From contig JABZJV010000042.1 of NCBI GenBank assembly GCA_015257605.1, positions 1-5,479 on the forward strand: DNA of 5,479 bases, written 5' to 3'. Below the pieces are notes generated by a model, which had not been told where the DNA came from, ran no database searches, and was given only the letters and a program-made list of their open reading frames with translations. The translations under genes and the position numbers were made by a program. Source of the stretch: Nanosynbacter sp. (lineage in GTDB: Bacteria > Patescibacteriota > Saccharimonadia > Saccharimonadales > Saccharimonadaceae). Of the stretch, positions 1 to 5,476 are shown in pieces; position 1 is the stretch's first letter, and each line of letters begins with the position of its first letter.

Positions 1-143
1 TTTAGTCCCAGTGGCAAGTATGAATAAACACCTGCCATCGTTTTATGCACGTAACCAGCACGAATCAGTAACTGGGCGTTACGCGCCACTTCGTCAGCTG
101 GCGCCTGCTTGATAGTTCGAGTAAAATTCTTACTTAGTCTCAT
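1..143 (-). CDS. proS: Prolyl-tRNA synthetase, N-terminal fragment (cut by window edge)
   Basis: This is the start of a class II aminoacyl-tRNA synthetase that charges tRNA-Pro with proline in the cytoplasm. Only the first 47 codons are inside the window; the frame is open to the left edge. The visible protein begins MRLSKNFTRTIKQAPADEVA and continues with a run matching the ProS N-terminal signature: LLIRAGYV at about 25-32, then AGVYSYLPLG at about 37-46. In bacterial ProS this segment (roughly LLLRAGYIRK...GVYTYLPLG) precedes motif 1. The start is supported by a GAGGA Shine-Dalgarno (148-152) four bases upstream. It follows the CPBP protease gene by 39 nt with no convincing terminator, so it is probably last or near last in the same transcript. 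proS after rseP is a common bacterial arrangement. Nothing can be said about the editing domain or catalytic core because they lie outside the window. Confidence 0.9.
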   Translation of the reverse strand, partial: MRLSKNFTRTIKQAPADEVARNAQLLIRAGYVHKTMAGVYSYLPLGL

Positions 144-147
144 AATA

Positions 148-152
148 TCCTC
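148..152 (-). promoter_or_regulatory. Shine-Dalgarno site of proS
   Basis: The minus strand reads GAGGA four bases before the ATG at 143. It fixes the proS start in the 39-nt gap after the CPBP protease gene, so proS has its own ribosome binding site and does not depend on overlap coupling. Confidence 0.7.
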
Positions 153-182
153 ATTTTACCGTGAATCACGCATATCAACAAA

Positions 183-938
183 TTACCAAAACGCCGCCGC
201 AACATAAACCGCATAAAAAGCCACGCTATTTTTGATTGCGTGCAGCAAAAAGCCAGACCAAATCGATCCAGTATATTCGCGCAGCGTACAAAGCACCAAA
301 CTCAGCGCAAACGTATCAATACCAACATTCCACTGCCCATGCGCCACCCCAAAAAGCAAACTGACAAAAAATACGTTAGCTGCTACTGGCAGCTTCGCCG
401 AACGCAGTTTGCCGTACAGTATACCGCGAAAAATTAACTCCTCGCATAATGGCACCACTATCACCAGCACCACAAAAGCTATCGCTAAATCTAGCGAAAA
501 CAGCCTGTCTGATACCCCGACATCCTGAGCTTGGTTTGGGTTAAATCCTGGTATAATGGCTTGCGCAACAAATGATAAGCTCACTGTCAAAGCAATGTAA
601 GCCACCGCGCCAACGATTGCCATACCGATATCGCGCCACTCAATCAACCGCTGTACGCCAGCCTGTTTGACTGATACCGCTTTTTTAATGCGCCAAGCCA
701 CCGCGCCAACAGCGGCAATTGTCAAGACATGAACAAAACATTGCAAAATTAGATTAACCACTGATACATTAGCTTGCGCCAACCAACCCGTCCGCCATAG
801 CAATCGCCCAACGCCAGCTACCGCATAAGCAGCCGCTACCATCGATACTGCCACCAGCAGCGTCCAGCCGATCCACGATAGTATCTGCCGCCGGGAAAAA
901 CGAAGCTTTTTTAGATTACCCACCCGCCAGCGTTTCAT
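183..938 (-). CDS. CPBP family intramembrane metalloprotease (CAAX/Abi type)
   Basis: A 251-residue polytopic membrane protein of the CPBP family (Pfam Abi/CPBP, related to the CAAX prenyl protease Rce1). Three family motifs are visible: EExxxR as CEELIFRG (E166, E167, R171), FxxxH as FGVAH (F196, H200), and the C-terminal GFLLHAIKNSVAF (H233, N237). In Rce1-like enzymes the Glu and His residues form the membrane-buried active site, and all are present here. Hydrophobic segments lie at about 21-45, 60-82, 103-128, 148-165 and 186-198, and the last part from about 208 is also hydrophobic. The N-terminus is basic (MKRWRVGNLKKLRFSRR), suggesting it stays in the cytoplasm. The ATG overlaps the rseP stop as ATGA, which implies translational coupling; a weak GGGAAA lies about ten bases upstream. 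Substrate is unknown: bacterial relatives include bacteriocin-immunity and signalling proteases, but nothing here chooses between them. It is an addition to the usual rseP-proS neighbourhood. Confidence 0.9.
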   Translation of the reverse strand: MKRWRVGNLKKLRFSRRQILSWIGWTLLVAVSMVAAAYAVAGVGRLLWRTGWLAQANVSVVNLILQCFVHVLTIAAVGAVAWRIKKAVSVKQAGVQRLIEWRDIGMAIVGAVAYIALTVSLSFVAQAIIPGFNPNQAQDVGVSDRLFSLDLAIAFVVLVIVVPLCEELIFRGILYGKLRSAKLPVAANVFFVSLLFGVAHGQWNVGIDTFALSLVLCTLREYTGSIWSGFLLHAIKNSVAFYAVYVAAAFW

Positions 939-2098
939 TTGAATAGTTTCCCGACGTCAGAAATAGTTACTAATATTATCAATACTATCAAAACCAAGAA
1001 GCCAGTACCATGAATTTTTTCCTCAGTATCTTTGCGGAGCGGTTTCTTTATTAAGCGGAACAAAGCCGTCACAAACCACCGCCCGCCATCAAGCGCTGGA
1101 ATCGGTAATATATTCATCACTGCCAGCGACAAAGCGATTAACCCAGCAATCATCAAGACATAGCGGCCGCCAGCCTCGCCAGCCGCCGGAAACAACATGC
1201 CAAATATCGTCACTGGACCGCCAACACTATTGCCAACTGTTGCTAATTTTTGATTAGCCTGCTGCTGCGCCTGATCGTTCGGCACGATTTTCATAGCCAG
1301 CCCCGTCAAACCATCATAAACAACTTGCCCAAGCCCTTGAATAGTCATCCCGGTCAATTGAGTAGTTAGCCCTACGCCGACAATTGGCGCCGACCAAGTC
1401 GAACGCATCAAGACCTCTTGAGATAAACTGGCGCCCAGATAACCGCGCTTGTCATCGTTGCTAGACCGCAATACTACAGGCAGCACTGCCTCTCGGCCGT
1501 TTCGCGAGTAGCGGATCTTAACTGTTTTACCTTTGTCGCGAGCCAGCCTCTTAGTCAGCTCATCTGGAGTTTTGATCTTATCGCCATCGACCGACAGAAT
1601 ATCGTCGCCAGTTTTTAATCCGCTTTTTTGCGCTGGCAAGTCGTTCTCGACACCAGCTATCTTGACTTCTTTGCCTGAAGTTGTCGTGTCGCTAGCCATG
1701 GTGAATTGATTAGCGACAAGCGGCGGCATACCCCACCACGCCAAAATCGTAAATATCAACACCGCACTCAGCCAATTCACTGCTACGCCAGCCAGCAAGA
1801 TCTGTGTTTTTTGCCAAAATGTCGCTGCGCCGTAGTCGCCAGGCTGCTTATCATCGTCGTGCTCGCCTTGCAGCTTAACGAAACCGCCTAGCGGCAGCCA
1901 GTTAATACTGTAATCAACATTTTTGCCCAAAAAGCTTTTCTTAACCTTCTTCTTATAAGCTGCCGGCGGGAAGCCAATACCAAACTCCTCAACACGCACG
2001 CCGTAACGCCGCGCCACCAAAGCATGGCCTAACTCGTGCGTTACCACCAAAATAGTCAACACAATTATACCGACAATGATGCCAAAAACTAAACTCAT
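935..2098 (-). CDS. rseP: RseP/RasP-like site-2 zinc metalloprotease with PDZ domain
   Basis: An intramembrane M50 zinc protease that cuts membrane-embedded substrates such as anti-sigma factors and leftover signal peptides. I start it at the ATG at 2098 (387 residues), not the in-frame ATG at 2137, which would place 13 non-family residues inside uppS and lacks the strong GGAGG site. Features in order: transmembrane segment 1 with the zinc motif HELGH (residues 21-25); GGFVKL loop (71-76); second membrane segment about 100-122; one PDZ domain about 145-210; a Gln-rich stretch (277-283); VGGPVTIFG (292-300); third membrane segment about 312-332; the third zinc ligand region NILPIPALDGG (329-339, D337); and a C-terminal membrane segment about 366-380. 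E. coli RseP has two PDZ domains; the single one is like many other bacteria. It begins 1 nt after the uppS stop and its TGA overlaps the next ATG. Confidence 0.95.
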   Translation of the reverse strand: MSLVFGIIVGIIVLTILVVTHELGHALVARRYGVRVEEFGIGFPPAAYKKKVKKSFLGKNVDYSINWLPLGGFVKLQGEHDDDKQPGDYGAATFWQKTQILLAGVAVNWLSAVLIFTILAWWGMPPLVANQFTMASDTTTSGKEVKIAGVENDLPAQKSGLKTGDDILSVDGDKIKTPDELTKRLARDKGKTVKIRYSRNGREAVLPVVLRSSNDDKRGYLGASLSQEVLMRSTWSAPIVGVGLTTQLTGMTIQGLGQVVYDGLTGLAMKIVPNDQAQQQANQKLATVGNSVGGPVTIFGMLFPAAGEAGGRYVLMIAGLIALSLAVMNILPIPALDGGRWFVTALFRLIKKPLRKDTEEKIHGTGFLVLIVLIILVTISDVGKLFK

Positions 2099-2099
2099 T

Positions 2100-2792
2100 T
2101 CACCCTCCAAACCGCCGCGAACGTTTCGCGTACTCATTTAGTATAGCGGTTATGTCGCGTTTTGTCATATCTGGCCACGATTTTTTAACAAAAATTAGCT
2201 CGCTATAAGCACTGCGCCACAGCATAAAATTGCTTAGCCGCTGTTCGCCGCTAGTTCGCACTATCAAATCGCACGGCGGCACATCTGGCGTATACAAAAA
2301 TTGCTCAAAGATTTGCGCTGTTACTTTTTTATGTGTTGAAAGCGTTTTGCGCAAGGTGTTGACTGCATCTATGATTTCCTGGTGCCCGCCATAATTAAAT
2401 GACAAAATTGCCGTGCCGTGCGTCAAATCTTTGGTGGCCGCTTCAGCTTCGTCAATCGCTTTTTTGACTCGGCGGCTGAGACGCACACGCGTCCCTGCCA
2501 CCCTTAGCCGTATACCGTGTTCAACGAAAATATGTAAATCGCGCGTCAACATTTGCACCACCAAATCCATCAGATGCTTAATCTCCGGGCCGCTACGATG
2601 CCAGTTCTCGGTACTAAAAATATACGCGCTAACATACGGCACGCCGCGATCGATAGTGTCGATGATAATTTCGCGCAACTTTTCATAACCAGCGCTATGC
2701 CCTTCTTGCGCTGATAGACCCTGAGCTTTTGCCCAGCGGCGATTGCCGTCGACAATGAAGCCGACGTGTACTGGCAATACTTTCTCGCTCAT
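2100..2792 (-). CDS. uppS: Isoprenyl transferase (undecaprenyl diphosphate synthase family)
   Basis: A 230-residue cis-prenyltransferase that adds isopentenyl diphosphate units to an allylic primer, making the polyprenyl diphosphate used as lipid carrier for cell-wall glycans. All family motifs are present: HVGFIVDGNRRWAK (9-22) with the catalytic Asp at D15, FSTENW (59-64), SFNYGG (131-136), RTSGEQRLSNFMLW (179-192), SELIF (197-201) and the C-terminal RSRRFGG (224-230) carrying the terminal RxG element. The length is typical. The first motif is DGNRRW, not the DGNGRW of E. coli UppS; the Arg form is also known in other family members, so product chain length cannot be read from it. The start overlaps the frr stop by one base (TAATG) and the only SD-like AAGGA is distant, so translation probably depends on coupling. 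The usual downstream neighbours cdsA and dxr are missing. Confidence 0.95.
   Translation of the reverse strand: MSEKVLPVHVGFIVDGNRRWAKAQGLSAQEGHSAGYEKLREIIIDTIDRGVPYVSAYIFSTENWHRSGPEIKHLMDLVVQMLTRDLHIFVEHGIRLRVAGTRVRLSRRVKKAIDEAEAATKDLTHGTAILSFNYGGHQEIIDAVNTLRKTLSTHKKVTAQIFEQFLYTPDVPPCDLIVRTSGEQRLSNFMLWRSAYSELIFVKKSWPDMTKRDITAILNEYAKRSRRFGG
2104..2108 (-). promoter_or_regulatory. Shine-Dalgarno site deciding the rseP start, inside the uppS 3' end
   Basis: The minus strand reads GGAGG five bases before the ATG at 2098. These bases are also the last Gly-Gly codons of uppS, just before its TGA. The site supports the internal start (387-residue RseP) over the upstream ATG at 2137, and means ribosomes ending uppS arrive at the rseP start site. 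Confidence 0.8.
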
Positions 2793-3346
2793 TAGATGGT
2801 TAGAATATCCTTTTCTTTGTCCTTGAAAGCGGCCTCTAGCTTGTCTTGGAATTCATTCATCAAGCGATCAAATTCTTTTTCAATCATTTTAAGATCGTCC
2901 TCGCTCAGCTCTTTAGCTTCCTTCATTTTTTTGGCATCCTTGATACCGTCTTGGCGAATGTTGCGCAAAGCGATTCGCGCTTCTTCTAATTTTTCTGACG
3001 CTTGACGAACCAGCTGCTTGCGGCGCTCCTCAGTCAAGGCTGGTACTGGCACGCGCACTACCCGGCCATCGTCGCTCGGATTAAAACCAAGGCTCTGATC
3101 GTTACGAATCGCCGCCGCGATATTTTGCAAATTACTCGGGTCAAAAGGTGTCACGAGCAACATTTGCGCCTCGGGAGCTGTCACGTTGGCCACCTGATTG
3201 AGCGGCATGCTAGCACCGTAAGCTTCAACCATCACACCCGCTAACATACCTGGATGCGCCCGGCCAGTGCGAATCTTGCGCAGCTCCTCGCCAAAGTGCT
3301 CAAATGCGCCTGTCATTTTTGCTTCATATTCATCTGTACTAAACAT
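2792..3346 (-). CDS. frr: Ribosome recycling factor
   Basis: This 184-residue protein splits post-termination ribosomes together with EF-G, releasing mRNA and tRNA. Its length matches the family (E. coli 185). Recognisable blocks are RTGRAHPGML (26-35), PLNQVANVTAPEAQMLLVTP (48-67) spanning the beta domain, LTEERRKQLV (104-113) and ALRNIRQD (126-133) in the long helical domain. The residue equivalent to E. coli Arg132 is kept (R131), while the next Arg of the common NxRRD motif is Gln here (Q132). The C-terminal third is a charged helix ending DKEKDILTI, as expected for the three-helix bundle. The start is fixed by a strong AAAGGAGA five bases upstream of the ATG. It lies 33 nt after the unknown gene and its TAA shares one base with the uppS ATG. 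Confidence 0.97.
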   Translation of the reverse strand: MFSTDEYEAKMTGAFEHFGEELRKIRTGRAHPGMLAGVMVEAYGASMPLNQVANVTAPEAQMLLVTPFDPSNLQNIAAAIRNDQSLGFNPSDDGRVVRVPVPALTEERRKQLVRQASEKLEEARIALRNIRQDGIKDAKKMKEAKELSEDDLKMIEKEFDRLMNEFQDKLEAAFKDKEKDILTI

Positions 3347-3350
3347 ATAC

Positions 3351-3358
3351 TCTCCTTT
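3351..3358 (-). promoter_or_regulatory. Strong Shine-Dalgarno site of frr
   Basis: The minus strand reads AAAGGAGA, with AGGAG (3352-3356) five bases before the ATG at 3346. It is among the best ribosome binding sites in the window, consistent with high demand for RRF, and lies in the 33-nt gap after the unknown gene. Confidence 0.8.
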
Positions 3359-3379
3359 ACTCTATTGTAACATCAAACG

Positions 3380-4090
3380 CTAATTTATCTGCGCTACTCC
3401 TAGCAAACTAGCCCGCCGATCAAATCCTCGGCGCAAGCGATACGCTTGGCGAAAATCTGGCGAGCCGTCGACTTCTTGATAGGCATTTTCATCAAAAATC
3501 AACCACACGTCTAGCGGATAGTGCGGCCGTTCGGCTACCCGTGGCATCACTGTATGATACAAGCGGAAAAACGCATCAGTCGTGTGATATGGCATATATG
3601 GCACGAATGCTCGCCCCAAAACTTCTGGCTCGCTGCCATCCCGGTTTAGCGGCAAGCCGCCAGTTTCACGAATCCGTTTAATAAACGCCGCCCGCCCTGT
3701 CTCGTTGGTAAATTTGCGCGATTGCAGCCCGCAAACGATAATTTCTTGGTACATGAAACGATGCAGAAACACTATATCCACATAGCGCGAAATCTCGTAA
3801 GTCTTGGTGCGATTCGGCCCCATGCCAACGAAAGGATTGTCGGCAAAATCATATCTATAAGCTGGAATATCAATATGAATAATTCCGCCTGTATCTTTGC
3901 TTAGCTGGTCTCGCAAAGCAATCAGCTGATCGTCAAGATCCTTGCTATCAATCCGCTCGTGGTCTTGAAAAACCTCGCTTTCTGGCCGCAAGTCGATATC
4001 ATCCAGCTCGCTCGCACGCTCTCGCTCGCCGCCGCTTGGCTTTTCGCGATTGCTATAAAAGTCAAAACTACCAGATTCAAAATTCCGCAT
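3380..4090 (-). CDS. Unrecognised 236-residue protein in the pyrH position
   Basis: I do not recognise this family. The protein appears cytoplasmic: no signal peptide, no membrane segment, one cysteine (C120). It has two parts. Residues 1-65 are strongly charged and hydrophilic (GGERERASELDD at 20-31, many Asp, Glu and Arg), probably disordered or a loose helix. Residues 66-236 look like a folded alpha/beta region rich in aromatics and Arg, with beta-like stretches GGIIHIDIPAY (68-78), VDIVFLHRFMYQEIIVCG (104-121) and YPLDVWLIFDE (191-201), and a proline/tyrosine patch FVPYMPYH (162-169). It has no UMP-kinase (PyrH) motifs although it lies exactly between tsf and frr, where pyrH usually sits. 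A GGCGGA site lies six bases before the ATG, and a terminator/promoter pair precedes it. Coding status rests on its length, clean frame, spacing and ribosome binding site. It may be a lineage-specific gene tied to translation, but that is only inference from position. Confidence 0.8.
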   Translation of the reverse strand: MRNFESGSFDFYSNREKPSGGERERASELDDIDLRPESEVFQDHERIDSKDLDDQLIALRDQLSKDTGGIIHIDIPAYRYDFADNPFVGMGPNRTKTYEISRYVDIVFLHRFMYQEIIVCGLQSRKFTNETGRAAFIKRIRETGGLPLNRDGSEPEVLGRAFVPYMPYHTTDAFFRLYHTVMPRVAERPHYPLDVWLIFDENAYQEVDGSPDFRQAYRLRRGFDRRASLLGVAQIN

Positions 4091-4096
4091 CTACAT

Positions 4097-4102
4097 TCCG
4101 CC
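4097..4102 (-). promoter_or_regulatory. Shine-Dalgarno-like site of the unknown gene
   Basis: The minus strand reads GGCGGA six bases before the ATG at 4090, one mismatch from GGAGGA. A nearer ATG upstream (4096) is followed at once by TAG, so 4090 is the first usable start in this frame. Confidence 0.5.
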
Positions 4103-4121
4103 GTTGATTGCTCATGCTTTT

Positions 4122-4150
4122 ATCATACCAAAATAACCGCCATATTTCAG
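4122..4150 (-). promoter_or_regulatory. Candidate promoter for the unknown gene-frr-uppS-rseP-CPBP-proS unit
   Basis: On the minus strand a -35-like CTGAAA (4145-4150, 4 of 6 matches to TTGACA) is separated by 17 bases from a -10 TATGAT (4122-4127, 5 of 6), which also has the extended TG element one base upstream (TGGTATGAT). Predicted transcription start is near 4115, giving a leader of about 25 nt before the ATG at 4090. The -35 overlaps the stem-loop of the preceding terminator. This is a consensus match by eye, with no experimental support. Confidence 0.5.
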
Positions 4151-4160
4151 CGGTTATATT
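4130..4160 (-). terminator. Candidate rho-independent terminator after tsf
   Basis: The minus strand forms a perfect 8-bp stem, ATAACCGC (4150-4157) with GCGGTTAT (4133-4140), around a 9-nt loop. The 3' arm runs into TTATTTT (4130-4136), a short U tract. It starts 23 nt after the tsf TAA, the right place to end an rpsB-tsf transcript. The stem has only four G-C pairs and the U tract is short, so termination may be partial. Confidence 0.6.
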
Positions 4161-4179
4161 GGTTGTATAAGACGTAGGC

Positions 4180-4773
4180 TTATTCGCCGCCAAGCTCGAT
4201 ACGCTTGAATTGGCTAACACGCACATTCTCGCCGCGCAGCGCTACTTGCTCTTTGATCAGCTCGCCGACGGTTTTGCTGTCGTCAAGTACGAAAGCTTGC
4301 TCAGACAGGACTTGTTCGGCAAAATATTTTTTGAGTTGCCCTTCGACAATTTGCTCGCACATATTCTCTGGCTTATCTTGCAAACTGTCGCTTGCCAAAA
4401 ACTCCTGCTTTTTCGCTTCATAAACGTCGCTCGGAATATCCTCGACCGTTGCATATTTTGGTGCCATCGCTGCGATCTGCATAGCAATTTGGTGCGCAAA
4501 CTCCTTAAATTCTGGCAAGCGCGCCACGAAATCAGTTTCGCAGTTAACCTCGACAACCACGCCAATACGGCCCGAGTGTACGTAGCTCTCAATCAGACCT
4601 TCGCGCGTCTCGCGGTCGCCTTTTTTCTCGGCCTTAGTCAAGCCTTTCTTACGCAGTGCCTCGAGAGCTTTATCGAAATCGCCCTCGGCTTCAACTAGCG
4701 CCTTCTTAGCATCAGTCAGGCCAATGCCGCTTAATTCTTTCAGCTTTTTAATGTCTTCAATTGATACGCCCAT
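4180..4773 (-). CDS. tsf: Translation elongation factor Ts (short form)
   Basis: EF-Ts recharges elongation factor Tu by catalysing GDP release so that EF-Tu can bind GTP again. At 197 residues it is the short type, similar in size to Thermus EF-Ts (about 196) and much shorter than E. coli (283), which has a second core repeat and a coiled coil. The N-terminal UBA-like domain (about 1-45) carries the variant IKKLKELSGIGLTDAKKALV (8-27) of the usual LRxxTGAGMMDCKKAL motif. The EF-Tu contact motif TDFVAR is at 80-85. Downstream are LSEQAFVLDDSKTVGELI (156-173) and the C-terminal VRVSQFKRIELGGE (184-197). The start lies 1 nt after the rpsB stop, with its ribosome binding site inside the end of rpsB, so the two genes form one coupled unit. 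Short EF-Ts proteins are thought to act as dimers to supply the missing core half; that is family knowledge, not visible here. Confidence 0.97.
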   Translation of the reverse strand: MGVSIEDIKKLKELSGIGLTDAKKALVEAEGDFDKALEALRKKGLTKAEKKGDRETREGLIESYVHSGRIGVVVEVNCETDFVARLPEFKEFAHQIAMQIAAMAPKYATVEDIPSDVYEAKKQEFLASDSLQDKPENMCEQIVEGQLKKYFAEQVLSEQAFVLDDSKTVGELIKEQVALRGENVRVSQFKRIELGGE

Positions 4774-4774
4774 C

Positions 4775-5476
4775 CTATTTCTCCTCTTTTTTAGTCTTGC
4801 CTTCGTTCACCGCTGCTACAAAGTAGTCTAGCAACAATTGCAACCCTTTAATCGCGTCGTCGTTGCCTGGGATTGGATATTCAACTTTGCTCGGGTCAGC
4901 ATTAGTATCAGCGATTGCCACCACTGGGATTCCGAGATTTTCTGCTTCAGCGATTGCATTTTTATCAACCAGCATATCGAGCACGATTAAAGCGCCAGGC
5001 TTACCATTCAATTCTTTGATACCGCCGTATTTGAAGTTCAAACTATCGATTTCTTCTTGGTAGCGCTGAACTTCTAGCTTATTGTAGCGTTTCTCGAGAT
5101 CGCCGTTGTCCATGCGGCGCTCGAGATCGCGCAGCTTTTTGATCTGCGCGTTAGTAGTAGTGACATTAGTCAGCATGCCGCCAATCCAGCGATTCACCAC
5201 AAACGGCTGGCCAGCCGACTCGGCAGCCGCTTTGACGATATCTTTGGCCTGCTTTTTGGTGCCAACAAACAAAACTTTTTTACCGCTAGCGACTGTCTTG
5301 GTGATAAACGGCAAAGCTTTGTCCAGCGCCTCAACCGTCTTCGCCAAATCAATGATATGACTATCCTGGCGTTTTGAGTGGATATACGGTGCCATCTTCG
5401 GGTGCCAGCGGCTAGTTTTGTGCCCAAAATGAACACCAGCTTCAAACAAAGCTTTCATGTCTACTTCTACAGACAT
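4775..5476 (-). CDS. rpsB: Small ribosomal subunit protein S2
   Basis: S2 (uS2) binds the 30S subunit between head and body and is needed to recruit S1 where that exists. The 233-residue product has the family blocks in order: AGVHFGHKTSRWHPKM (13-28), the N-terminal signature; FVGTKKQA (70-77); VNRWIGGMLTN (94-104); a coiled-coil-like charged stretch (about 112-145); GALIVLDM (161-168); and IPVVAIADTNADP (183-195) followed by the YPIPGNDDAI signature (200-209). The short basic/acidic tail EGKTKKEEK ends at TAG, 1 nt before tsf. The start at 5476 gives MSVEVDMKALFEAG, a normal S2 N-terminus, but only three bases lie upstream in the window (in-frame CTG), so neither its ribosome binding site nor a longer start can be judged. 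A start at Met7 is possible but less like the family. Confidence 0.97.
   Translation of the reverse strand: MSVEVDMKALFEAGVHFGHKTSRWHPKMAPYIHSKRQDSHIIDLAKTVEALDKALPFITKTVASGKKVLFVGTKKQAKDIVKAAAESAGQPFVVNRWIGGMLTNVTTTNAQIKKLRDLERRMDNGDLEKRYNKLEVQRYQEEIDSLNFKYGGIKELNGKPGALIVLDMLVDKNAIAEAENLGIPVVAIADTNADPSKVEYPIPGNDDAIKGLQLLLDYFVAAVNEGKTKKEEK
4781..4786 (-). promoter_or_regulatory. Shine-Dalgarno site of tsf, inside the rpsB 3' end
   Basis: The minus strand reads GAGGAG seven bases before the tsf ATG at 4773. The same six bases are the two Glu codons in the last residues of rpsB (KKEEK), so S2's acidic tail end and the tsf ribosome binding site share sequence. Confidence 0.75.

Noticed and set aside
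140..154. Tiny ORF ATG-AGG-ATA-TTA-TGA overlapping the proS start
   Set aside because: Four codons, no ribosome binding site of its own, and no sign of a leader-peptide mechanism; overlap by ATGA is easily chance.
160..170. 11-bp palindrome CGTGAATCACG in the CPBP-proS gap, as operator or terminator
   Set aside because: Five-base arms around one central base are expected several times by chance in 5.5 kb; there is no loop or T run for a terminator and no second copy.
153..182. Possible proS promoter (TTGTTG, 17-bp gap, TAAAAT)
   Set aside because: The -35 matches only 3 of 6 and the start would fall about 3 bases before the ATG, downstream of the clear Shine-Dalgarno site, so the parts contradict each other.
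2413..2688. Plus-strand open frame antisense to uppS, and similar shorter ones across the window
   Set aside because: All lie inside genes with clear family motifs on the minus strand and translate to low-complexity or featureless peptides.
3357..3372. Extended -10-like TGTTACAAT upstream of frr
   Set aside because: No acceptable -35 at 16-18 bp spacing, and the predicted start (near 3357) would fall inside the frr ribosome binding site.
4210..4698. Plus-strand open frame of 162 codons antisense to tsf
   Set aside because: It lies wholly inside the well-supported tsf gene, shows no recognisable protein features and has no good ribosome binding site. It is a mirror effect of tsf codon use.
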